A DNA stretch of 64,000 nucleotides from Cladorhizidae sp. MBARI D1340-BT2. Taxonomy: Eukaryota > Porifera > Demospongiae > Poecilosclerida > Cladorhizidae. Shown here piece after piece: positions 12,101 through 24,100 of this stretch. The notes beneath the pieces are model-generated. The model did not search any database. It worked only from the letters and a program-made list of their open reading frames with translations, and was not told the origin of the DNA. Each line of letters opens with the position of its first letter. Within the stretch, counting starts at the first letter, position 1. A program made the translations under genes and the position numbers. The stretch is taken from positions 41,344,187 through 41,408,186 of the forward strand of contig JAQNBH010000003.1 of the NCBI GenBank assembly GCA_028752905.1. Direction: 5' to 3'.

Positions 12101-15100
12101 ACCGTATCCATAGTGTTAACATTTAACACTAAAAGAAAAAAGGTTGCGCAATGGGCCACTGTTTTTGGTGGGCCCCTGGGCCCCTAGGCTTCAGCCTAGT
12201 CAGCCTTATGGCTATGACGTCAACATGTGTTGACTGACATGTTGTTACCAGAGATAGAATATAAATCTTGTTTATTCAAGCAATGCAATGTGATGCAATG
12301 TGACCTCATCTTTACCATATCATAAAATTGAAGCATTGTATTGCTAGAGTATGAGCAGCATATTGTGAACCAGTAGTGATCCAGTACAACACCAACCCAC
12401 TAATTACTAGACTAATAGGCCCACCAGTAGTGAGCCAGTACAACACTGACCCACTAATTACTAGACTAATAGGCCCACCAGTAGTGAGCCAGTAAAACAC
12501 TGACCAACTAATTACTAGACTAATAGGCCCACCAGTAGTCAGCCAGTACAACACTGACCCACTAATTACTAGACTAATAAACCCACCAGTAGTCAGCCAG
12601 TACAACACTGACCCACTAATTACTAGACTAATAGGCCCACCAGTAGTGAGCCAGTACAACACTGACCAACTAATTACTAGACTAATAGGCCCACCAGTAG
12701 TCAGCCAGTACAACATTGACCCACTAATTACTAGACTAATAGGCCCACCAGTAGTGAGCCAGTACAACACTGACCCACTAATTATTAGACTAATAGAGAC
12801 CACCAGTAGTGATCCAGTACAACACTGACCCACTAATTATTAGACTAATAAACCCACCAGTAGTGAGCCAGTACAACACCAACCCACTAATTACTAGAGT
12901 AATAGGCCCACCAGTAGTGAGCCACTGCAACACTGACCACTAATTATTAGATTAATAAGCCCACTGGTAGTGAGGTACTGCAGTAACCTCTACAACACTG
13001 AGCCATCAATTACTAATTATAAACTTGACATTAATTGAACATATAATATACACATATATACGTGGACACTGGAAATGCTTAGGTAGGCGCATTGAAGTGA
13101 CAGGACACCAACCATGATGTCATTATAAGGATGGCATATATTGTTGACCCTCATAACAACGTGAATTTAATGTTTGATCTTACCACAAATTTATCATGCC
13201 ACGCCCACTTTACCTTCACTGCCAATGTCAAAATCTGAACATCAAATGGTTTGATGCTGGCTATATGGTAGTGCACTTTAAATGGAGTTTAGTTGGCACA
13301 GCCGAACGTGGTTTATGTTCGGCAGGGTCAGTCATTATAAGTGTCACTTGCTTACACACATGTGTAGGTGTTATTACGTACCATGCAATTCGAAAAATCT
13401 CACAGTCCTGCCAAGCTCATTTCCATTAACCATTACACTACAGAAGATCCAGTTGTAGCGAAAGGATGAGAAGAATATTAAGTCACTGCTGACAATCTGA
13501 CTGTAATTTACATGGGAAATATTATTTCCCACCTCCCACCATTTGTAAGTCAGTTCCTTGGTTTGTGCTGGCTGCACCTCACAGAAGAAGATCACATTTT
13601 CATTCAAACTGAAAGGACCATGGCTTGGCTCAGTGATGATTTTAACAGAGGATGCTGCAGCCTCAGCTCCGAACATCCACTCAATGGCGGCAACTACAAT
13701 ATAAATAACAACAGATACCTGAATCAGACTCCATAGAAGTATATATGTCCATATCTAGGAGAGAGTCACCCAAACATATTGCAAGCCATATCTAGGAGAG
13801 GCTCATCCAAACATAATTATTGCTAGTATATGTCCATATCTATGAGAGATTCACCCTAACATATTGCAAGTATATATGACCATATCTGAGAGACTCACCC
13901 AAACATATTGCAAGTATATATGTCCATATCTAGGAGAGACTCACCCAAACATATTGCAAGTATATATGTCTATATCTAGGAGAGACTCACCCAACCATAT
14001 TGCTAGTATATATGTCCATATCTAGGAGAGACTAGATACTCACCCAAACATATTGCTAGTATATATGTCCATATCTAGGAGAGACTCACCCAAACATATT
14101 GCTAGTATATATGTCCATATCTAGGAGAGACTCACCCAAACATATTGCTAGTATATATGTCCATATCTATGAGAAACTCACCCAAACATATTGCAAATAT
14201 ATATGCCCCTATCTAGGAGAGCCTCACCCAAACATATTGCAAGTATATATGTCCATATCTAGGAGAGACTCACCCAAACATATTGCTAGTATATATGTTC
14301 ATATCTATGAGAAACAGACTCACCCAAACATATTGCTAGTATATATGTCCATATCTAGGAGAGACTCACCCAAACATATTGCTAGTATATATGTCCATAT
14401 CTATGAGAAACTCACCCAAACATATTGCAAATATATATGCCCCTATCTAGGAGAGCCTCACCCAAACATATTGCAAGTATATATGTCGATATCTAGGAGA
14501 GACTCACCCAAACATATTACAAGTATATATGTCCATATCTAGGAGAGCGTCACCCAAACATATTGCAAGTATATATGTCCATATCTAGGAGAGCGTCACC
14601 CAAACATATTGCAAGTATATATGTCCATATCTAGGAGAGCCTCACCCAAACATATTGCAAATATATGTCCATATCTAGGAGAGACTCACCCAAACATATT
14701 GCAAGTATATATGTCCATATCTAGGAGAGACTCACCCAAACATATTGCTAGTATATATGTCCATATCTAGGAGAGACTAGAGACTCACCCAAACATATTG
14801 CTAGTATATATGTCCATATCTAGGAGAGACTCACCCAAACATATTGCTAGTATATATGTCCATATATATGAGAAGCTCACCCAAACATATTGCAAGTATA
14901 TATGTTCATATCTAGGAGAGACTCACCCAAACATATTGCAAATAGATATGCCCCTATCTAGGAGAGCCTCACCCAAAATATATATGCCCCTATCTAGGAG
15001 AGCCTCACCCAAACATATTGCAAGTATATATGTCCATATCTAGGAGAGACTCAACCAAACATATTGCTAGTATATATGTCCATATCTAGGAGAGACTCAC

Positions 15101-18100
15101 CCAAACATATTGCTAGTATATATGTCCATATCTATGAGAAACTCACCCAAACATATTGCAAGTACAGATGTTCATATCTAGGAGAGACTCACCCAAACAT
15201 ATTGCTAGTATATATGTTCATATCTATGAGAAACAGACTCACCCAAACATATTGCTAGTATATATGTCCATATCTAGGAGAGACTCACCCAAACATATTG
15301 CTAGTATATATGTCCATATCTATGAGAAACTCACCCAAACATATTGCAAGTATATATGTTCATATCTAGGAGAGACTCACCCAAACATATTGCAAATATA
15401 TATGCCCCTATCTAGGAGAGCCTCACCCAAACATATTGCAAGTATATATGTCCATATCTATGAGAAACTCACCCAAACATATTGCAAGTATATATGTTTA
15501 TATCTAGGAGAGACTCACCCAAACATATTGCAAATAGATATGCCCCTATCTAGGAGAGCCTCACCCAAAATATATATGCCCCTATCTAGGAGAACCTCAC
15601 CCAAACATATTGCAAGTATATATGTCCATATCTAGGAGAGACTCACCCAAACATATTGCTAGTATATATGTCCATATCTAGGAGAAACTCACCCAAACAT
15701 ATTGCTAGTATATATGTCCATATCTATGAGAAACTCACCCAAACATATTGCAAGTACAGATGTTCATATCTAGGAGAGACTCACCCAAACATATTGCAAA
15801 TATATATGCCCCTATCTAGGAGAGCCTCACCCAAACATATTGCAAGTATATATGTCCATATCTAGGAGAGACTCACCCAAACATATTGCAAATATATATG
15901 CCCCTATCTAGGAGAGCCTCACCCAAACATATTGCAAGTATATATGTCCATATCTAGGAGAGACTTACCCAAACATATTGCAAGTATATATGTCCATATC
16001 TAGGAGAGACTCACCCAAACATATTGCAAATATATATGCCCCTATCTAGGAGAGCCTCACCCAAACATATTGCAAGTATATATGTCCATATCTAGGAGAG
16101 ACTCACCCAAACATATTGCAAGTATATATGTCCATATCTAGGAGAGCCTCACCCAAACATATTGCAAGCATATGTCCATATCTAGGAGAGACTCACCCAA
16201 ACATATTGCAAGTATATATGTCCATATCTAGGAGAGACTCACCCACACATATTGCTAGTATATATGTCCATATCTAGGAGAGACTAGAGACTCACCCAAA
16301 CATATTGCTAGTATATATGTCCATATCTAGGAGAGACTCACCCAAACATATTGCTAGTATATATGTCCATATCTATGAGAAACTCACCCAAACATATTGC
16401 AAGTATATATGTTCATATCTAGGAGAGACTCACCCAAACATATTGCAAATATATATGCCCCTATCTAGGAGAGCCTCACCCAAACATATTGCAAGTATAT
16501 ATGTCCATATCTAGGAGAGACTCACCCAAACATATTGCAAGTATATATGTTCATATCTAGGAGAGACTCACCCAAACATATTGCAAATATATATGCCCCT
16601 ATCTAGGAGAGCCTCACCCAAACATATTGCAAGTATATATCTAGGAGAGACTCACCCAAACATATTGCAAGTATATATGTCCATATCTAGGAGAGCCTCA
16701 CCCAAACATATTGCAAGTATATGTCATATCTAGGAGAGACTCACCCAAACATATTGCTAGTATATATGTCCATATATAGGAGAGACTAGATACTCACCCA
16801 AACATATTGCTAGTATATATGTCCATATCTAGGAGAGACTCACCCAAACATATTGCTAGTATATATGTCCATATCTAGGAGAGACTCACCCAAACATATT
16901 GCTAGTATATATGTCCATATCTATGAGAAACTCACCCAAACATATTGCAAGTACAGATGTTCATATCTAGGAGAGACTCACCCAAACATATTGCAAATAG
17001 ATATGCCCCTATCTAGGAGAGCCTCACCCAAAATATATATGCCCCTATCTAGGAGAACCTCACCCAAACATATTGCAAGTATATATGTCCATATCTAGGA
17101 GAGACTCACCCAAACATATTGCTAGTATATATGTCCATATCTAGGAGAAACTCACCCAAACATATTGCTAGTATATATGTCCATATCTATGAGAAACTCA
17201 CCCAAACATATTGCAAGTACAGATGTTCATATCTAGGAGAGACTCACCCAAACATATTGCAAATATATATGCCCCTATCTAGGAGAGCCTCACCCAAACA
17301 TATTGCAAGTATATATGTCCATATCTAGGAGAGACTCACCCAAACATATTGCAAATATATATGCCCCTATCTAGGAGAGCCTCACCCAAACATATTGCAA
17401 GTATATATGTCCATATCTAGGAGAGACTTACCCAAACATATTGCAAGTATATATGTCCATATCTAGGAGAGACTCACCCAAACATATTGCAAATATATAT
17501 GCCCCTATCTAGGAGAGCCTCACCCAAACATATTGCAAGTATATATGTCCATATCTAGGAGAGACTCACCCAAACATATTGCAAGTATATATGTCCATAT
17601 CTAGGAGAGCCTCACCCAAACATATTGCAAGCATATGTCCATATCTAGGAGAGACTCACCCAAACATATTGCAAGTATATATGTCCATATCTAGGAGAGA
17701 CTCACCCACACATATTGCTAGTATATATGTCCATATCTAGGAGAGACTAGAGACTCACCCAAACATATTGCTAGTATATATGTCCATATCTAGGAGAGAC
17801 TCACCCAAACATATTGCTAGTATATATGTCCATATCTATGAGAAACTCACCCAAACATATTGCAAGTATATATGTTCATATCTAGGAGAGACTCACCCAA
17901 ACATATTGCAAATATATATGCCCCTATCTAGGAGAGCCTCACCCAAACATATTGCAAGTATATATGTCCATATCTAGGAGAGACTCACCCAAACATATTG
18001 CAAGTATATATGTTCATATCTAGGAGAGACTCACCCAAACATATTGCAAATATATATGCCCCTATCTAGGAGAGCCTCACCCAAACATATTGCAAGTATA

Positions 18101-21100
18101 TATGTCCATATCTAGGAGAGACTCACCCAAACATATTGCAAGTATATATGTCCATATCTAGGAGAGCCTCACCCAAACATATTGCAAGTATATGTCATAT
18201 CTAGGAGAGACTCACCCAAACATATTGCTAGTATATATGTCCATATATAGGAGAGACTAGATACTCACCCAAACATATTGCTAGTATATATGTCCATATC
18301 TAGGAGAGACTCACCCAAACATATTGCTAGTATATATGTCCATATCTAGGAGAGACTCACCCAAACATATTGCTAGTATATATGTCCATATCTATGAGAA
18401 ACTCACCCAAACATATTGCAAGTACAGATGTTCATATCTAGGAGAGACTCACCCAAACATATTGCAAATAGATATGCCCCTATCTAGGAGAGCCTCACCC
18501 AAAATATATATGCCCCTATCTAGGAGAACCTCACCCAAACATATTGCAAGTATATTATGTCCATATCTAGGAGAGACTCACCCAAACATATTGCTAGTAT
18601 ATATGTCCATATCTAGGAGAGACTCACCCAAACATATTGCTAGTATATATGTCCATATCTATGAGAAACTCACCCAAACATATTGCAAGTACAGATGTTC
18701 ATATCTAGGAGAGACTCACCCAAACATATTGCAAATATATATGCCCCTATCTAGGAGAGCCTCACCCAAACATATTGCAAGTATATATGTCCATATCTAG
18801 GAGAGACTCACCCAAACATATTGCAAATATATATGCCCCTATCTAGGAGAGCCTCACCCAAACATATTGCAAGTATATATGTCCATATCTAGGAGAGACT
18901 CACCCAAACATATTGCAATTATATATGTCCATATCTAGGAGAGCCTCACCCAAACATATTGCAAGCATATGTCCATATCTAGGAGAGACTCACCCAAACA
19001 TATTGCAAGTATATATGTCTATATCTAGGAGAGACTCACCCACACATATTGCTAGTATATATGTCCATATCTAGGAGAGACTAGAGACTCACCCAAACAT
19101 ATTGCTAGTATATATGTCCATATCTAGGAGAGACTAACCCAAACATATTGCTAGTATATATGTCCATATCTAGGAGAGACTCACCCAAACATATTGCTAG
19201 TATATATGTCCATATCTATGAGAAACTCACCCAAACATATTGCAAGCATATATGTTCATATCTAGGAGAGACTCACCCAAACATATTGCAAATAGATATG
19301 CCCCTATCTAGGAGAGCCTCACCCAAAATATATATGCCCCTATCTAGGAGAGCCTCACCCAAACATATTGCAAGTATATATGTCCATATCTAGGAGAGAC
19401 TCACCCAAACATATTGCTAGTATATATGTCCATATCTAGGAGAGACTCACCCAAACATATTACTAGTATATATGTCCATATCTATGAGAAACTCACCCAA
19501 ACATATTGCAAGTACAGATGTTCATATCTAGGAGAGACTCACCCAAACATATTGCAAATATATATGCCCCTATCTAGGAGAGCCTCTCCCAAACATATTG
19601 CAAGTATATATGTCCATATCTAGGAGAGACTCACCCAAACATACTGCTAGTATATATGTCCATATCTAGGAGAGACTCACCCAAACATATTGCTAGTATA
19701 TATGTCCATATCTATGAGAAACAGACTCACCCAAACATATTGCTAGTATATATGTCCATATCTAGGAAAGACTCACCCAAACATATTGCTAGTGTATATG
19801 TCCATATCTATGAGAAACTCACCCAAACATATTGCAAGTATATATGTTCATATCTAGGAGAGACTCACCCAAACATATTGCAAATATATATGCCCCTATC
19901 TAGGAGAGACTCACCCAAACATATTGCAAATAGATATGCCCCTATCTAGGAGAGCCTCACCCAAAATATATATGCCCCTAACTAGGAGAGCCTCACCCAA
20001 ACATATTGCAAGTATATATGTCCATATCTAGGAGAGACTCACCCAAACATATTGCTAGTATATATGTCCATATCTAGGAGAGACTCACCCAAACATATTG
20101 CTAGTATATATGTCGATATCTATGAGAAACTCACCCAAACATATTGCAAGTACAGATGTTCATATCTAGGAGAGACTCACCCAAACATATTGCAAATATA
20201 TATGCCCCTATCTAGGAGAGCCTCACCCAAACATATTGCAAGTATATATGTCCATATCTAGGAGAGACTCACCCAAACATATTGCTAGTATATATGTCCA
20301 TATCTAGGAGAGACTCACCCAAACATATTGCTAGTATATATGTTCATATCTAGGAGAGACTCACCCAAACATATTGCAAATATATATGCCCCTATCTAGG
20401 AGAGCCTCACCCAAACATATTGCAAGTATATATGTCTATATCTAGGAGAGACTCACCCACACATATTGCTAGTATATATGTCCATATCTAGGAGAGACTA
20501 GAGACTCACCCAAACATATTGCTAGTATATATGTCCATATCTAGGAGAGACTAACCCAAACATATTGCTAGTATATATGTCCATATCTAGGAGAGACTCA
20601 CCCAAACATATTGCTAGTATAATTATATGTCCATATCTATGAGAAACTCACCCAAACATATTGCAAGCATATATGTTCATATCTAGGAGAGACTCACCCA
20701 AACATATTGCAAATAGATATGCCCCTATCTAGGAGAGCCTCACCCAAAATATATATGCCCCTATCTAGGAGAGCCTCACCCAAACATATTGCAAGTATAT
20801 ATTTCCATATCTAGGAGAGACTCACCCAAACATATTGCTAGTATATATGTCCATATCTAGGAGAGACTCACCCAAACATATTGCTAGTATATATGTTCAT
20901 ATCTATGAGAAACAGACTCACCCAAACATATTGCTAGTATATATGTCCATATCTAGGAGAGACTCACCCAAACATATTGCTAGTATATATGTCCATATCT
21001 ATGAGAAACTCACCCAAACATATTGCAAGTATATATGTTCATATCTAGGAGAGACTCACCCAAACATATTGCAAATATTATATGCCCCTATCTAGGAGAG

Positions 21101-24100
21101 CCTCACCCAAACATATTGCAAGTATATATGTCCATATCTAGGAGAGACTCACCCAAACATATTGCAAGTATATATGTTCATATCTAGGAGAGACTCACCC
21201 AAACATATTGCAAATATATATGCCCCTATCTAGGAGAGCCTCACCCAAACATATTGCAAGTATATATGTCCATATCTAGGAGAGACTCACCCAAACATAT
21301 TGCAAGTATATATGTCCATATCTAGGAGAGCCTCACCCAAACATATTGCAAGTATATGTCATATCTAGGAGAGACTCACCCAAACATATTGCAAGTATAT
21401 GTCATATCTAGGAGAGACTCACCCAAACATATTGCTAGTATATATGTCCATATCTAGGAGAGACTAGATACTCACCCAAACATATTGCTAGTATATATGT
21501 CCATATCTAGGAGAGACTCACCCAAACATATTGCTAGTATATATGTCCATATCTAGGAGAGACTCACCCAAACATATTGCTAGTATATATGTCCATATCT
21601 ATGAGAAACTCACCCAAACATATTGCAAGTACAGATGTTCATATCTAGGAGAGACTCACCCAAACATATTGCAAATAGATATGCCCCTATCTAGGAGAGC
21701 CTCACCCAAAATATATATGCCCCTATCTAGGAGAACCTCACCCAAACATATTGCAAGTATATTATGTCCATATCTAGGAGAGACTCACCCAAACATATTG
21801 CTAGTATATATGTCCATATCTAGGAGAGACTCACCCAAACATATTGCTAGTATATATGTCCATATCTATGAGAAACTCACCCAAACATATTGCAAGTACA
21901 GATGTTCATATCTAGGAGAGACTCACCCAAACATATTGCAAATATATATGCCCCTATCTAGGAGAGCCTCACCCAAACATATTGCAAGTATATATGTCCA
22001 TATCTAGGAGAGACTCACCCAAACATATTGCAAATATATATGCCCCTATCTAGGAGAGCCTCACCCAAACATATTGCAAGTATATATGTCCATATCTAGG
22101 AGAGACTCACCCAAACATATTGCAATTATATATGTCCATATCTAGGAGAGCCTCACCCAAACATATTGCAAGCATATGTCCATATCTAGGAGAGACTCAC
22201 CCAAACATATTGCATATATATGTCTATATCTAGGAGAGACTCACCCACACATATTGCTAGTATATATGTCCATATCTAGGAGAGACTAGAGACTCACCCA
22301 AACATATTGCTAGTATATATGTCCATATCTAGGAGAGACTAACCCAAACATATTGCTAGTATATATGTCCATATCTAGGAGAGACTCACCCAAACATATT
22401 GCTAGTATATATGTCCATATCTATGAGAAACTCACCCAAACATATTGCAAGCATATATGTTCATATCTAGGAGAGACTCACCCAAACATATTGCAAATAG
22501 ATATGCCCCTATCTAGGAGAGCCTCACCCAAAATATATATGCCCCTATCTAGGAGAGCCTCACCCAAACATATTGCAAGTATATATGTCCATATCTAGGA
22601 GAGACTCACCCAAACATATTGCTAGTATATATGTCCATATCTAGGAGAGACTCACCCAAACATATTGCTAGTATATATGTCCATATCTATGAGAAATTCA
22701 CCCAAACATATTGCAAGTACAGATGTTCATATCTAGGAGAGACTCACCCAAACATATTGCAAATATATATGCCCCTATCTAGGAGAGCCTCTCCCAAACA
22801 TATTGCAAGTAAATATGTCCATATCTAGGAGAGACTCACCCAAACATACTGCTAGTATATATGTCCATATCTAGGAGAGACTCACCCAAACATATTGCTA
22901 GTATATATGTCCATATCTATGAGAAACAGACTCACCCAAACATATTGCTAGTATATATGTCCATATCTAGGAGAGACTCACCCAAACATATTGCTAGTGT
23001 ATATGTCCATATCTATGAGAAACTCACCCAAACATATTGCAAGTATATATGTTCATATCTAGGAGAGACTCACCCAAACATATTGCAAATATATATGCCC
23101 CTATCTAGGAGAGCCTCACCCAAACATATTGCAAATAGATATGCCCCTATCTAGGAGAGCCTCACCCAAAATATATATGCCCCTAACTAGGAGAGCCTCA
23201 CCCAAACATATTGCAAGTATATATGTCCATATCTAGGAGAGACTCACCCAAACATATTGCTAGTATATATGTCCATATCTAGGAGAGACTCACCCAAACA
23301 TATTGCTAGTATATATGTCCATATCTATGAGAAACTCACCCAAACATATTGCAAGTACAGATGTTCATATCTAGGAGAGACTCACCCAAACATATTGCAA
23401 ATATATATGCCCCTATCTTGGAGAGCCTCACCCAAACATATTGCAAGTATATATGTCCATATCTAGGAGAGACTCACCCAAACATATTGCTAGTATATAT
23501 GTCCATATCTAGGAGAGACTCACCCAAACATATTGCTAGTATATATGTCCATATCTATGAGAAACAGACTCACCCAAACATATTGCTAGTATATGTCTAT
23601 ATCTAGGAGAGACTCACCCAAACATATTGCTAGTATATATGTCCATATCTATGAGAAACTCACCCAAACATATTGCAAGTATATATGTTCATATCTAGGA
23701 GAGACTCACCCAAACATATTGCAAATATATATGCCCCTATCTAGGAGAGCCTCACCCAAAATATATATGCCCCTATCTAGGAGAGCCTCACCCAAACATA
23801 TTGCAAGTATATATTTCCATATCTAGGAGAGACTCACCCAAACATATTGCTAGTATATATGTCCATATCTAGGAGAGACTCACCCAAACATATTGCTAGT
23901 ATATATGTTCATATCTATGAGAAACAGACTCACCCAAACATATTGCTAGTATATATGTCCATATCTAGGAGAGACTCACCCAACATATTGCTAGTATATA
24001 TGTCCATATCTATGAGAAACTCAACCAAACATATTGAAAGTATATATGTTCATATCAAGGAGAGACTCACCCAAACATATTGCAAATATATATGCCCCTA

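Larger units (their letters stand above)
9462..12220. mobile_element. Degenerate hAT-type DNA transposon, copy A only
   Basis: Copy B is continuous across this point (AGCACACCAACATGTG), while copy A carries 2.76 kb of extra sequence bounded by CAAC on both sides. The left end CAGTGCCGTATTAACCC with GGGCCCCTAGGCTTC, and the right end with GGGCCCCTAGGCTTCAGC, form imperfect inverted ends of the kind found on hAT elements. It contains a minus-strand hAT dimerisation-domain remnant and a second hAT inserted inside it. The duplication is 4 bp, not the 8 bp typical of hAT, so the right terminus may be eroded. Confidence 0.7.
7891..13381 (-). other. Intron region between exons 3 and 2, copy A
   Basis: Contains (GT)n-rich sequence at 8,060-8,215, a C/T-rich stretch at 8,590-8,720, a CT microsatellite near 8,860, an hAT element with a second hAT inside it (9,462-12,220), and a 54-bp minisatellite (12,360-12,990). 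A missing exon of this gene is expected here. The strongest polypyrimidine acceptor I found is near 9,040 (TCTCCACCCTCTCAAG on the minus strand), but the coding text after it is not conserved in frame between the copies. Confidence 0.6.

Noticed and set aside
12312..12833. 173-codon minus-strand ORF with GGPISLVISGSVLYWLTT repeats
   Set aside because: Direct translation of the 54-bp minisatellite, whose period is a multiple of three; no other coding evidence.
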